Shown: positions 44,379 through 58,900 of the stretch, one piece after another | How the letters are laid out: the number at the start of each line of letters is the position of its first letter | Position numbering within the stretch: position 1 is the stretch's first letter | DNA from: Penicillus capitatus | Lineage: Eukaryota > Chlorophyta | NCBI GenBank assembly: GCA_965649825.1 | Contig: OZ287698.1 | Coordinates: 744,001-808,000, forward strand | Reading direction: 5' to 3' | DNA: 64,000 bases | Position numbers and translations under genes: made by a program | The notes under the pieces: model-generated | The model's database searches: none | The model's input: the letters and a program-made list of their open reading frames with translations, nothing else | Told to the model about the DNA's origin: nothing

Positions 44379-47300
44379 ATGCAGCCAGTCGTCTCTATGG
44401 CGCGGCGCTCTCCGTTGTGTCTGCTACTCGTTATCTGCATCTTCTTGCGCCAAGCCTCCTGTCAAAGTATGTATCCATCAACAGTGAAGTTTGTTGGGTG
44501 CAGTGACGCGTCACAGATGTTTGCGATTTATTCGTCCAGAATAATATTCTGACCGTCGACTCGCAGACGGTGGACGATATCGACGCAACGGATTCGTCAT
44601 TTCAAGACGTGGTCGAGTGCTTAAGCGCGGGCGCCATTATTCGATTCGCCACAGAGAGATTTTCGGTCGGTGAAACGATAAGAATCGATAAGGACATCTC
44701 GATTACATCGACCCATCGCAAAAGGACCTCCATAGCCTGCAACGAACAACCCGTTTTCGACATCAGGTCAACCCCTAGCCTGATACGCAGGGTAATAATT
44801 TCGTGTGTATGTAGGGGGAGAGCAACAGTTGATATCTCAGGGATTCGTATCAGAAAATGCGAACTGCAAAGCGCCGACGCTCCAATCATCATCGGTTCGG
44901 GATCGACTGTCAATCTTCGATCTATAGAGTTCTTTCGGAATACAAACGACGAAGGAACCAGTGGCATTCGGGCTCTGGACGAATCAAGCATCACTATTGA
45001 AGATTGTGAGTTCCTGGAGAATCAGGGAGCATCGGGGACAGTAGTCCTCGAGAATGCAAGTAGCCTCACTGTTTCTGGATCAGATTTCACGGGCAACAAA
45101 GCGACAAGCACGGAAAATGGGGGTGGCGTCTTCTCTATTCAGGTGTGTTCGTGCACGATGCCGGCTCTGTTGTGGATGTGCGATGTGCATGTAGAGTGAG
45201 GGGGTGTCGACGACAGTCGTTGTTAAGAATGCGAGCACATTCATCAGGAACGAGGCTGTCGGAGGAGACGGGGGCGTTTTTTATGTTTCTGGGGATGATG
45301 GCATTGCTTTCACCATCGAAGACACGGTACTCAGAGAGAACATGGCAGGAAGGCGCGGAGGCGCCGTTTTCATATCCGCAGGCGGCGATCTGATCGTCAG
45401 GGATGCATTCTTCGTCGAGAACGAATCGAATCGTATTGGTGGCGGCGCTATCTTTGCAAAGGTCCGTTCCCTCCATCATCTCATCCCTATTCAGTAAAGC
45501 GTATTCGGATGGCAGGATGCAGAAGGGAATGAGACGCTAGACATCAAGATTTCAAGCACGACTTTTGCCCAGAACGAGGCCAAAGGTTACCTTGGCTCCG
45601 GTGGTGGCATACGCCTTCAAGGGAAAAACGTCGACTGCGCAATCACCGATTCCGTCTCTTTTGCCCTCAACACAGCGGATCTCGACGGTGGAGGCATGCA
45701 TATCTCCAATCAAGCAACAGCAGACATCAATGGTTCTTCGTTCGTCGGCAACGAAGCTTTCAACGGCGGCGGTGCTGCCCTGTTCGTTCTGGTGGGGTAC
45801 TTTCTCTCAAGGAGTGTTTCATTGAGACCTTGCTGATGATGTGACAGTCATTACAACAGAACCGGGCGCTTACCATGGATGTCGTTATCACGAATACGGC
45901 ATTTCTGTTCAACCGAGCGTTGTATAGTGACCGAGGAGGGGGATGCATTGGTGTTGCTGGTTTTGGATCAAATGTGACAATTACTGACTGCATTCTCAGT
46001 GACAACGACGGTGGGAGGGGATCTGGAGGAGCAATCTATGTCTTTGGCGGCCCCGTCGTCAAAATCAAGGGATCCGCGTTCGAGAGGAACAAAGCCGAAT
46101 GGGGAGGGGCGTTGTATGCTGAGGTAGACAACTGCACATCCACCGTCTCATTGATTTGCATGTGCTCTAGAACGATGCCCTATACGAAATAGAATCGTCT
46201 GATTTCATAGAGAATTCGGCAGGAGAAGGAGGTGCCATGCACGTCCGAGGCGACGTGGATATCACCATGGACGGCTGCACATTCGAAAGCAACAAGGCAA
46301 TAACAGAAGGAGGCGCCATCAAAGTTCGAAACTTCATCTCAGCTGGAGACGAACTGGCGCGATTCCGAATGACGAACAGCATTGTCGTGGAGAACGGAGC
46401 TGGCACCAACTTGTTCGAAGACAGACTTTATGGAACGGAGACAGAGGGAGGGGCAATCTTGGCAGAAGGTAGTGGGATCGAACTGGAGTTGGAGAACAAC
46501 ACGTTCAAGCGGAATCTGGCCTCGAATGGAGGCGCTCTAAGCATCTATGCCGTTGCCGACTGCAACATTGACAATGGCAACAAGTAAGCATGGACTGAGA
46601 TGATGACAGATGCTGAGAGATGCCACAGGTTTGTGGACAACAAGGCAACCTTCGGCGGCGCCATTTTCTTGGTTGTCGACGAACAAGTCGATCCTATCAG
46701 GCGGAATGAGTACCGCGTTGCTGGTACCGTTTTCCGAAATAACAACGTCGAGTTCGAAGGAGGGAGCATCTATGTCTCAAGCACTCGGACAGAATCGAAT
46801 TCAGTATCATTGAATGCACGCAGTTTCCTTTTGCTCGTAGAGGGTAGTACTTTCACGAACAACACGTAAGCCATCCATTCATGCCACTGCTTCTACCGAA
46901 TACCGATCATGACAGGGCAAGACATGGTGGTGGTGCGTTGTCGATGGTCGGCTCAGCCGCCAAAGTCCACGGCTGCACATTCGAGTCAAACATAGCAGTG
47001 GCGAATTCAACCAGCCAGGCAACTCCGTTTCTTGGCTACGGTGGAGCCATAAATATCCAGACGGGTTCCTCAGTGGAGTGCAAGGGCTCAGAGTTTCTCT
47101 CGAACAGAGCAGACGTCGGCGGGGCAGTGCTCGTCCGAGATGGTTCGTTCGAAGGAGAGGCCGTGAACTTTACCAGGAATGCCGTTCAACCCAGAGGCGT
47201 TGGCGGCGCTGTGGCAGTAGAAATCTCCAGAGGAAAAGACATCCCAGTTCTCAACAGCGCTAATCGAATACGCAACATCGTCTTCCAATGTCAATTCTGC

Positions 47301-50300
47301 AATTTTAAAAAGAATAACGGTTCACTTGCTGGAGGTCTGTTCGATCATACCTACATCGATGTCTGATGATGGCTGTTTGGACATCTAGGTGCAATGCATC
47401 TCCATGATATGGATCCTGGTGGAACTTACGGAGAGGACAACGAGTTGAAGATTGATGGATGTACATTTGACAATCAGAATACATTCCGGACTCCAGAGAA
47501 CGAGCTGACCTGTCCTACTTACTTCCGTTTTTTAAGAAGAGTGAATGCTCGGTCCGTTCGCTTCAAAAACACGACCTTCACCGCAAACAGAGCACGAGCA
47601 GGCGGCGCCATCTTCACAAATAACTTCACGATGATCAGCATTCTTCCAGACCTGCAGAATGATGCAAACCCAGATGTAGACAACTCGCTGGGATACGCCT
47701 TGACAAAAAATGAATCTCAGCTCGGAAACTCATCCGTGTTTTTCGAGAAGAATGTCGCCGTCAATAATGGATTTGGCGATGACGCTGCATCAACGCCAAT
47801 CACAGCATTCCTTTTCAATTTGGATGACGAAGCGCACCAGAGAACTGAAGGCTTCACAAACAGCTCATTTCTCAGTGGTGATCGGCTTCGTTTCAACATC
47901 GAATTCAGAGATGGGATCGAACAGAATGTGACCTTTGCCGATAATCTCACAGCATACATCAGCTGCGACGATCGATTCACGAGTAAACAGTCAAACTGTG
48001 CGCAGCTGGAGATCTCTGGACAAGAGACTGCTCAGGCAAATGAAGATGGAACGATGAACTTCACTGCTGTTCGACTCCGAGGTTTGAGGGATCAGACATA
48101 TACCCTACGCATCGATTATCGCTCGACGTCTGAGATGCAGACACTACATGTGAATCCGTCCTTCATCAAAGTGACGATGAGGCCGTGCAAGATCGGCGAG
48201 AAGACAGTTAGTAAAGAGGGCGAAAGACTGGAATGCCGAGAATGCGGCCAAGGAGAATTTCAGTCATTTCCAAAGCGGGACTTCTGCTTGCCATGCGTGG
48301 AGTCTGAAAACCATACTATGTGTGACGGCCAGACAATCGTTCCACATGATGGTTACTGGCACGCATCATCATTTTCGTTCATTGCCCATAAGTGCATCGG
48401 GCACGAAGCCTGCAGATCGACTAGAAAGGGCAATCAAACTCGAGCAGAAAAGCTTCGAGCGAATGCTGTCAAAGAACACAAACTGGGAAAGGCTGTTCAG
48501 TACAGTTCGGATGACAGTAACCTGCAATGCAGAGAGGTTGGATACATCCCCATGTCTACTGTGCTATACCTTCGTTTGCCATGCAGGGATATCAAGGTGT
48601 TCTTTGTGGCAGATGCGTAAGTGACTATGGAAGAGAAGGAAACATCTGTCGAAAGTGTGCCTCTCCTGCGTTGCGTGCCTTTTTGATGGCCATGATAATC
48701 CTGTGGTCGTTTGTCTTTCTTTCATGCTTCATTAGATCTGTCTTACAGCTAGCCACCCGTATCAAATTCAACAAAAGGTTCAACGATGCAAGAAAAGGAA
48801 AAGAAAGTATGCCTGTTAAAATGCTTCTGACCAGCCCGATCCTGTCCGTGGAATACTAGGCTCAAGCGGTGGAGATCTAAACGCACAGATCGAGATGATG
48901 CATGTGGCCACGACGTCGACTCCCGAGATATCCGATTTGTCAGGAGGTGACATCCAGAATCGGGAAGTGGGTGAGATACATGAAACCCCTGCTCCGTCAA
49001 CAAGCGCGGCGGTGGAACCAAAAAGAATCACCATGGAGAGAGTGAAGAATCTGAGACCGAGTTCATTGGGACAGAATCAGGAAAATGCAGCAACGAGTGT
49101 GCCAACGAGACGAATCGGACGCAGGGGTCGACTGATCAAGGCACTCCATGTGCTTCTCGATCCCAATGCGTCCACGGATGATGTCGAGCCTCTGACTCTG
49201 GCAAACCCAGTGTCCGAAATCCTCAAGGCACGGCAACTCCCCTTCCCTCTTCCTCCGCTTCACCGCATCTGTATGTTATGACGTAGATTCTCGTCAACTT
49301 CCTTCAGGTGACGGCGGTAGCGGTCTCGATCAATGTCGACTGGGAGCAGTCTCTGAGAAGGACACTCTTCGCCATGGGTAAAAGCACATACAAAAGGAGC
49401 GTCTCTACTGCATTCTCTTGTCCGTCAGGTGCAATTGGCAATCTCTCCTCCGGCACTGGGTACTTGTCGCTCGATTGCTATCTGAGTGCGAACGGCATGC
49501 CAAAATCCCTTCGCCGACTGACCATCGCCATCCTCTATCCCCTCCTCATGCTCATCGTCTACGTGGTCCTGTGGGGATGCTATGCCTTCGTCCGACGAAG
49601 AGGCAAACAGTGAGTGCACAGTGCCTACACGTACTCTCTCAATCTCGCTCTTCTGATCTTAGGTACTTCAGTCAGCGGATCCTGTTGACCTTCTTGGCGA
49701 TCAACTATTTCTTCTACATCGGCATGACGAAGAGCCTGCTGCGATTCTTCGCCTGCACTCGGGTCTCGGATGACAGAGAGGACAGCGACTGGAGTCGGTA
49801 TGTATGGGAAGAGGATACAGAGGTTGAGTGCTACGAGGGCAAACACGCTTTGCTTGTTGGCCTGCTCGTCGTTCCCCTTCTCCTTGCCGTCTCTTTCGGA
49901 TATCCAGCTGGTGTCTTTACCATCTTGTGGCGCAGCAAGGATCGCCTGAACGACGAAGACTTCGTTCAGACATATGGTTTTCTTTACAAAGCCTATGACA
50001 GGCATTACTGGGAAGTCGTTATTATGGTCCGAAAAGCGGCCGTTGCGACTGTTGCTGTGTTTTCTTATCGCTTAGGATCGAATCTCCAAGGTCTGTTGTG
50101 CGTTCTAGTGATCGGCATTGCTCTGTCCGTACATCTGGTCTTGCAGCCATTCACTCAGGATATCCCACAACTCAATCACCTGGAGACATGTTCCCTCTCG
50201 GCCACAGTTGTCGTTTTCGTTGTCGGACTCATGATGAATGACAACGCAGTCGAACCTAGCGGCCGCGTACTTCTGAGCGCGCTTGCTGTTCTGTTTCTCT

Positions 50301-50566
50301 GTTTCACCCTTGTCGTCCTCCTTACCCAACTAATGTTCGCCGCTGAAGAATTTATTGACATGAAGCTCATTGAACTTGATGCCATGGAGGTTCAGGAAGT
50401 GATCGACTCTCGTTTGTCTAAAAAACTGGAAGCTTTGATAGAGCATTACTGGAAAATCGCCCTTGAGGCGGCTAAGACCTTCAAAGCGCTGACGCGCAAG
50501 AGGTTTTGCTGTCACAGAAGATCTGGAAATGCAACACGCAGCCCGGTTCATCATTCTAACGTTTGA
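44379..50566 (+). CDS. Large Pmp-like beta-helix / multipass membrane protein (unit 3)
   Basis: Third copy, with all exon and intron positions offset by 22,052 from unit 2 (first intron 44467-44516, last 49610-49662); 1,840 aa. The only amino-acid difference from unit 2 that I noticed is Val to Leu in GAMHVHDMD (47400). All reading frames are open and all splice sites intact. Confidence 0.85.
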
Positions 50567-51259
50567 GACAAGCTTCTTCGATTGATCTGATTGTTTGCTC
50601 TGTATGTTGACCCACTCATTGTTTGCGTCTTACTCTTTTACATCGCAGGGTCCGTTTGTCCTTTGTTACACACTAAGCACACTAAAATCCACAACATTTC
50701 TCAATTCGATCATTGATGAGTGCGAGTCAAGTACCCATGTCCTGATTCGAATTCTCACTCCAACCACAACACATAAGGCACACATGGAAACTATCGTGTT
50801 TTTAGTGGCTCGATCTTTCTAATTCAGTCCAATTCAAATCGTTATCGTATGTCACACTGCTTCTATAAAGAAGCTTGTCAGCTGTCTGTTCTCGTTAAGT
50901 TTTTGAATGTTAAGCTTTATTTGCATTGCAGTTTGTCATGTCCACTTTACAAATTAGACAGACACAGCTCTTGCTTCATTTTTGTTAATTGCTGGACCGC
51001 ATTTGTGACTTTCGGTACTTGGTTGTCGACTGGGTACGTAGGAATCTCCATTTCTTTATTAACCGTTTGCTGACAACCTAATTTCAAGACGACATCACAA
51101 TTGATATTATTTTCATAGAACTGACTTTTTTATTTTACATTAGCATACCACTGAATGTATTGTGGTTTGCTGTCTGACAAAACTGACACGACCTTTCTCG
51201 ATATAATAAACAAATCACCATCCCAATTGAGATGAAATGAACGCAAGATGGCAAGCGCT

Positions 51260-51326
51260 TCTCTTAAACACACCTATGGATGCAGCAGTCTTTAGCCAGG
51301 AAAAACTAATTTCGTGTTTAAGAGAA
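51260..51326. repeat. Inverted repeat with perfect 12-bp arms, unit 3
   Basis: Arms 51260-51271 and 51315-51326, identical to units 1 and 2. Confidence 0.7.
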
Positions 51327-52228
51327 TGGAGGAGTAATAGACTGGGGCAAGATTTTGAGCCAAAAGGAGTCATTTTCTTTTCATATCATTGAATGTCCAC
51401 AATCGTTCGCATCAAATCTAAAAACATGAGGCGCAAAGCAGCCATGATTCTATGCCTAGGAACGAACGAATCATGCTGCAATCCTCGAGCTGATAACGAT
51501 CACGTTACATTTATCAAAAAAACATCCGCATCGATCGGGAAAACGAACGGCTGAAGTAGAAACATTGCAAAATCTGTTTTGATGTTAATCAGAGGTTCCG
51601 CTAAAGTGAAAGTTGTGCACAATCGCATCTTGTTATGTAATCGTCATCATTTAGTACATCGCGTTGTCACCGTTTCAACCTCATGTACATCGGCTCTACA
51701 CATCCAACTCCGCAGTGTACTTCGTACCAAGCATGCTACAACTACCATGTGAACACTCAGCCGTTTACCATTCTTCTGCGTACATACAGGTTTTACCAGG
51801 TTGCGCTGATCCTCAATGCAGACATTATCATTTCCCAGTGTGAAGAACTCCCTTCAGTCGCCTCACGCTCCACATTCCCGAGGATATCCTCAGCGTGGAC
51901 CTGTATCTCCCCCTCACTGGCGCGACGGCGGAGGCGTTGTCGCGGGGAGTGAGCGCCTGAATCGTCACCGGGTTGACTCATCTCACAAGCGCAGCGGAAG
52001 TCTTGGAGTCAGATGAGGATGGGCGAAAGCTCGGAGGCCACACCAACAGTCTTGCAGCAAAGAGCGACTTGTTACAACTGATGATAGACGTGAATGTTTT
52101 GTAAGACAGAAACCGATTGTATGTGATTCACCAATGACAATAGAAACTCAGGTGTCAAACGAGACGTTTCTTGTGTCTGAGCCTCGCTTAAATACTCAAT
52201 CTCTGATGTGACGACAAGAAAAATCGAT

Positions 52229-52326
52229 GAACTTCAAGAGTGAGTTCGCAATGAAATTCACATTGAGACTAGGAAATTCAATATGAAGTTCTAGAAGTTT
52301 CCTAGGAACTTCACAGGAACTCACTC
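52229..52326. repeat. Nested inverted repeats, unit 3
   Basis: Same as unit 2 at 30177-30274. Confidence 0.5.
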
Positions 52327-52729
52327 CCAGTCAGTGTGACTTGTTCGCGACTCAGCGGCGACGGTTATGCCGCGCTATTAAAGACGCGAAAACACACACG
52401 GCAGAAATACAACCCATTACAGCACCGACCCATCACAGTTCTGTCAGCATTGCGCCATTTCTTCACACCCAGCACATCGATGACCTCGTTCGGTGCCGCA
52501 TTCTGTAGGCTCGGAAAGTGGATGATGAAGATTCCGAGATGGGAAAATGTGCAGAGATGCGTTCCCTATGCTTAGTAGCCGAAATGAAAGCTGACATCCT
52601 GAGAGTGTATCTCATTTTGATTGGCATCTCTTTTTCGCTTGATTGCTTTTACAACTCCCTTTTTTAGAAAGATCGGCAGTGCGACTGTACAACATGAGGG
52701 TTTGTAAGATCAATGTTCAGGATCATAAA

Positions 52730-54429
52730 CTAGACAATGACGTTAAGTCTCGATGTTAATATTGGTCCCCCATTGGCGGCTCTCAGTGTTCCATTTCCTC
52801 GCGATGGTTTCCACGAACTCTGAGAGTTCCTTAGCGTGATCAAATATTCTGGTGAGTGTAAGGGTCCCTCAAGTTGCTGCATCAGTGTCCGTCTTGATGT
52901 CCCAAACCGCGGGTACTCGAACAGCAGATGGTCTCGGTCTTCTTGGGAGTGTCCGCACTCACAGTGTGGAGCTGTCTCCGAGATGCCAAAGCGCTTCATA
53001 TACTGTCTGCTTGGAAAGTGGTTGGCTGCGAACTGACTGAGGCGTGAGGCTCGAGCTCGGTCGAGATACTTCCCGGGGAACCGACCTCGGTGGAAGTCCA
53101 ACAGGTATTGGGTCAGGTGCTGGCTCTGTTCTCGCTGCTTGATCTCGCGTAGGGCTTCCTGATTGAGGTGGTTAGCGATGGTTCTCTTGACCCAGGCGCC
53201 AGATGGGGGATCCCCTTCGGTGTTCCCTCTCCTTCTGCTGCAGCCGTTGTCGCTCGTTTCTTTACTGCCATCCATGAGCTGAGACCCGGAGTCCAGTTTG
53301 TATTGGCCTAGAAGCAGGTGTACCCTGCGCACCGCCAGTCCAGAAGGATTCTTTGTATTTCAACACAGACTTCGCTGACATTGCTCCAGCTTAAGGCGGT
53401 CACTCTCGAGCGTTTCGAGTCAAGGACAATGCCGAGAGTCTGCTTTTGTGAAGGCGGATGTGCTCGGGTGAGTATTCGGAGTTGATCAAGTCCATGGTAG
53501 AGACCGGTGAGGAACGATGTTTCTTCATCGGCCCAGCCTGGGTCCCACCAGGTGTCACCGTGTTGATTGCTTCTCTGTGAGAGACTCTAGCTGGTTCCAA
53601 GTCGGTTTTTTGGTCGGTCTTTGTGTTTTGCTACCAGAAGTAGCCAGTCTGGTCTGTCTTCGTCTGGGGGTGGGTTTGTGCCAGAGATCCAGCCTAGGCA
53701 GTGCGGGGCAATCGGGCTCCAGGGCAGTACTTTTTGTGGGATGAGTTCCAATGGCCTCCGGGGTACTGAGCGGAGCCATCGCGTCCAGGCTATTCTTCTT
53801 TAACATTGGCCTGCCGAGAGTTCTGAGCGAGCTGAGGCGAATCGGACGCCATCCTTTTTGTGTCTTCTCTTGGAGTCGAAGTATAGTGCTTGCTGGATGG
53901 TTTGTTGAGTGGGCGGCCGGATCCCAGCCAGAGCATAGGCAGCCGGGTATGATGTTGTTCGGAAGGACCCCGCCAGGAGCAGGCAGGCCTGCCTCATTAC
54001 CTTCTCAATCGGAGCAAGTTTCCTGGTATTGTATGCAATGCTCTGCCAGACTTCTACCCCATGGTAGCCGGTTGGTTCGATCACCCCGATGATTAGTTTT
54101 ACGACGGCTTCAGGGAGCATTCCTTTGAAGGGCCTGTCATTCTTCGAATAAGCTCCAGCCGGGCACGGGCTTTTCTAGCAGCGCTGTGGACCTGAGGCTC
54201 CAGGAAAGAGTCTCGTCCATCCAAATACCGAGATAGAGTACTGCCTGTTTTTGGGGCAGTTGGTGCCCTCGGATGTAGAGGGGCCGGGGTCCGTGCGTTT
54301 CTTCCAGCTTGTAAATCTGATCTGGAAGCCCTTTTCTGGCGCAAAAATGAGGCCTCTTTCCTGTGCTCAATCAGACAAGCCGTCCAGTGCTTTCTGCAGC
54401 TTTTGTTGAACCTCATTCTCAGTGGACGC
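52730..54429 (-). pseudogene. LINE-2, 3' half, unit 3
   Basis: Same as 30678-32377, including the private one-base shift near the C-terminus. ACGC duplication at 54426-54429. Confidence 0.8.
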
Positions 54430-54528
54430 TGTCGTCAACGAGGTACGAGGAAGATCAGGAGTTACAAAAATCGTACAAACGGAGACATCATTCCCATCTA
54501 AATATGTCTTATTCGCAGTCAGATCACA
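54430..54528 (-). repeat. Gypsy 3' LTR, unit 3
   Basis: 99 bp, identical to unit 2. Confidence 0.9.
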
Positions 54529-54558
54529 CGCTACCCTGCGCTGTAAACTCCGACATGT

Positions 54559-55800
54559 TCATTTTCCAAATGAAATGAATGGCTGCGGCGAATCTATATG
54601 CATTCGAATTGTTTTTCCCTGATCACTGTCGCAAACTTCGCGAATGTGTGTTGAAACTCTCCTTGTAACTTCATACGGCCCCTGCCAAAACGGATCGAAT
54701 TTCTTATCCAATGCTTCAACAGTCTCGTGATAGAAAACCCATACTTTCGATCCTACAGGGTAAAGAGATTCTTCTTTCTTCTGCTGTTCTGTCATCTTCC
54801 TTTTTGCTTCTTCGAAACTTTTCTGAATTTGCATGCGGGCGGTTCTTGATTCTTCCTTCACTTCGCTCAGATCTTGTCCTTGTTGCCATACATCGTTGGG
54901 TGAGTATCGTGTGCCCTCGTGTGGCGTTTCGTCAATTGCTTCTACGCCTTCCGACAACACAGTCGTCCAGTTGAGTCTCTTCCCATCGGAAACCCTCATC
55001 CGTCGGATCCGGTCGATCAATGTCTGGTTGAAACGTTCTCGCAGACCGTTCGATTTGTGCGAATGCGCCGGGGCCATGACGAGATCGGTGTTCATTTGTG
55101 CCAGAAATCTCCCGAATGCACTAGATCGGAAATATGAGGCTGCGTCACACATTAGTCGCTTGATAGGACAGAATTCCTTCACGAAATCAGCGAGACATTT
55201 CACGGCCGTGGCATTGGTTGAACGGCAACACTTTCTTGCCATGCCAAAACGACTCAGATGGTCCACGATAGTGAAGATATACCGGACATTGCCGGGGCCT
55301 CTTTCCAGTGGGCCAACAAAGTCACAACTCACGACGTCACGCACGTCATTGATCCCTTCCATTCGTCCCGGGGCAGCCAGCTTCGGTCGCTTGAACTGCT
55401 GACAAGCGCGGCAATCCCTCACGTACTGGCGGATTTTCCTCCACTGCACGTCACCTCCGATCTTCCTTATGCGCTGCTGTGTCTTTTGAACGGAGAAATG
55501 GCCGCGGTGGCCCCATTTCAGCAACTCGTCGTCCGACATCTCGGCTGCTGACTTGGACTTCGCCGATGCCACTTGATTGTGCCGCGAAACAAAAAGCTCT
55601 GGGAGACGGCTGAGAAAATCTGGCAAGATATTAGACTTGCCTGGAATGAACCTGATCTCTGGGTTGTGCTCAAGGATGATGTCAAGTCTTCGCTTGACGA
55701 AGTCGCTCGTGTTGTCAGCATTCATGAGGCTGCAGACCGCAGAGTTGTCGGAGAGGATTGCGACTCTTTGCCCGAGGGTGTATGGCCGGAACTTCGTCAA
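54559..55800 (-). pseudogene. Gypsy RNase H C-terminus plus integrase, unit 3
   Basis: 413 codons, same protein as 32507-33748 with zinc motif and D,D35E core. Cut from upstream pol by LINE-1. Confidence 0.85.
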
Positions 55801-55806
55801 CCCCTT
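55792..55806. repeat. LINE-1 target site duplication, left copy, unit 3
   Basis: CTTCGTCAACCCCTT, paired with 61226-61240. Confidence 0.93.
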
Positions 55807-55913
55807 TTTTTATTAAGTTGGCGGTACTTACATCCCCTTTTAAAGTGAAACATCAGAGGAGAGGCCGAACGCATTGTTCATTGTTCATAATGACTCAAAC
55901 TAGTTCATGTGGA

Positions 55914-58900
55914 TTAACACCACCTTCTTCCTTGCGAGTTCCATTCTCTTGCGATGCTGTCCAGGAATGCCGCCAGCGAGCTCGGGGCATTCCAAAGAGA
56001 GTGAGATTGCCCTTCACTAGTTAACAGTTCTTGCTGGTAAGTCCTTCGGATGCCATCAAATCGGGTGCAGGAGTGGAGCAGGTGATCTCTGTCTTCGTCT
56101 CCTTGCCCACATTCGCAGGTTGCGTCTACCTCCATGAGGTTGAAGCGCTTAAGATACGCCTTTGACGGGAAGTGATTCGCCAGAAACTGGTTGACCCGAG
56201 AGGCGTTAATACGCTGCAGTCTTCTTGATGGGAAGTGGCCTTTGCCTGTTGTTGGCTGTAGATCCAGCACCGCTCTACCCTTGTCCGCAGTCGCCTGTTG
56301 TGCCTGTGCTAAGCTGTTTAGCGTGAAGCTGATGTGTCTTTTGCACCAGCCAAGGTCAGTGTAAGTGGCATGATCCAGTCTGGTCCGATCTTGAGACATG
56401 AGGAGCTCTGCTGTTCTTTTTGCTGCTTGATATGGGCTTCTTCCTGGGGCCCAGTTCTGCGTAAACCAGTTGACTTTGTTTCCTGCTCGTCTCCAGCTGA
56501 TCCACCATTTTTGGATGTGATGCATATTCTCTGTCACGTTGAATGGATTCGTGCGCTCTTTCTGATACCTCACTCTTCTAGTTATGATGCCGAGGGACTG
56601 CGGCCGATTCTCCGTTTGCCTTAGATCTGACAGGGAGAGTAAACCTTCCCTGATAGCCGAGAGCACCACTTCCTTTACTGTTTGATGCGGCGCCACGAGG
56701 ACCCCTCTCCCTGAACGCTCTTCCGGTCCTGTGAGCTTCCAAATCACAAGTGACATTGTGCCAGAGGTGCAGGGCTGCTCCGTTTCTGCGATAGCCAAAA
56801 TCCACGTTGGTCGTTGATCCTGATCTTCCTCATCAGCCTCTAAGGCCGCCAGCTGTTCCGGAGGGAAGCTGCATAACCATCTGTCTGGGAGGCGGATGTT
56901 CAGTCCATTTGGGAGACGTCGATGCCATTGTCGTGTGGTTATCTGCCTTCTATGGGACGCCAGACTTGTGCCTTCAGTGAAGAGGAAGTCCGAGAGCATC
57001 TCTGGGGTTTTTCCTTTGTCTCTGCGTAAGTGATCATACAGAACGCGGCGTCGAATCTCCATTTGTGCTGGGAGAAGGCCAGAGAGAGCAAAAACCGCTT
57101 CATAAGAGGTGGTTCTGAGGCAACCAGTGATGAGGAGACCAGCCTGTCTAATTGTTCGGTTGATAATGAGCAGGTGAGTAGCCGAGTCTTGGACTCTGCT
57201 GAGCACTTCCGCTCCATAGTATAGTGCTGGTTCCAGTGCTTTGGTCGTGAGTTGCCACATCGCTTCCGGGGCAAAGCCCCAGGTCTTCGCTGAGAGCTTC
57301 TTGATGAGCGACAGGCGATCCCTTGTGTGTTGCTGTACGTGTCGCAGATGGGGTTTCCAGGACAGGCGTTTATCTAGTATGGTGCCGAGATAACGGCAAC
57401 TCTTCACCGTTTGCAGCTTAGTCGATCCTATGTGAGAGGTAGCATGCTTGACCTCCGAGTCTTGTGAAACCTGATGGCGAGGCATTTCGTCTCTGAAAAC
57501 TGCATCCCTGCCTCCTGACTCCAACTGACCAGGTCGTCCAGTGCCTTTTGTGCCTTGATCTGGGCCGACTCCTCGGTGTCAGCTCGGCACAACAATAAAA
57601 TGTCGTCCGCGTACGCCTGAATATGAACTCCAGGTTCCTTCGGGATCTGTAAAGCTGCATTAACTCCGAAGATAAACAAGAGGGGGCTGAGTGGCGAGCC
57701 CTGCGGGACACCAGCTGTAGTTTCTGAAGGATAACTTTGTCCATCGATTTGTAAAGCCGCCGTTCGTTGCTTCAAGAAATTTTGACACCACCGTCGCAAG
57801 TATGTCGGGGCTTCCATTCGATTAAGGGAGTCGACTAGATAGGGTCTAGAGATGGAGTCAAAAGCCGCCTTCAGGTCAAGAGTGACCCCATAAACGACCA
57901 GCCCTTTTTGGGTGTGTTCTTCTATCCAGTCTGTTGCCTTCAAAAGAGCATCTGTTGTACTTCGGTTGGGTCGGAATCCAAATTGATTATCATCGAGCAC
58001 ATTGGAGCTCTCTGCCCAGAACTTCAAGCGATTTGCCACCAGCTTCTCCATGCCTTTCGCCATACTGTTCAAGAGACTGATTGGTCGTAATTTGGAGACT
58101 TCGTTGCCGGGGTTGACTCCTTTATGCAGTGCAACGACTTGGGAATGCTTCCATTTGCTTGGGCAAAGATGCAGTCTTAGACAGGCAGTGGCCATTTCTT
58201 TAAGGTGCGGTCCCAGGTGAATCATGTTGCGCCTGAGCATCGCTGTGGGAATCCCGTCGGGCCCAGGGGCCGCTAACGGTCGACCGCTACAGAAGGCTTT
58301 TTGAGCTTCTAGCTCCGAGACAGCTGGGAGAGGGACGATGTCCTCACTATCTGGGCCTGTAACTCTGTCTTCACCATCTTGGAGTCGAGCGTTTGACGAA
58401 GGGAAGAATTTGTCTTGCAATGTAGTGGCAATGTCTGACGGATCTTCGAGCAGAGTGCCATTTTGATCGACTACGAAGTCAAGTGCAGGGCGGGTCTGAG
58501 CTTTGGATACTCTTTTGAATGTTTGCCAGAGATCTGATTGGGTTTCCGAGTTCGATTCCAGAAAATTCCTCCATGCAGTTTGTTTGGCCTTCTTAATTCC
58601 ACTCTTGAGCTTGGCTTTTGCTGCCGTTACTGCTTCCTCCAAGAGGTCTGGTACTCCACCATATCGTCGCTTGTGATTCTCACGTCTGCGGAGAGCTCGT
58701 TTGAGTGCTCTGTGGTAACCTGACAGTTCGTCAGTCCACCAATGCTTCCTAGGTTTCCTCGCCCCTGAGCGAGGAACATAAGGCCGAGCCGCTTCCTGCA
58801 TGAGAGTCGTCAAAGCCACTGTCTGTGTCTCTAAGTCCTCTTTTGTGTTAAGGGTTGCCCACATACTTGAGCAAGGGAAGCCTGCCATCGCTTCGTCCAA

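Larger units (their letters stand above)
50567..52729. other. Non-coding spacer, unit 3
   Basis: Same as 28515-30677 of unit 2. No gene supported. Confidence 0.5.
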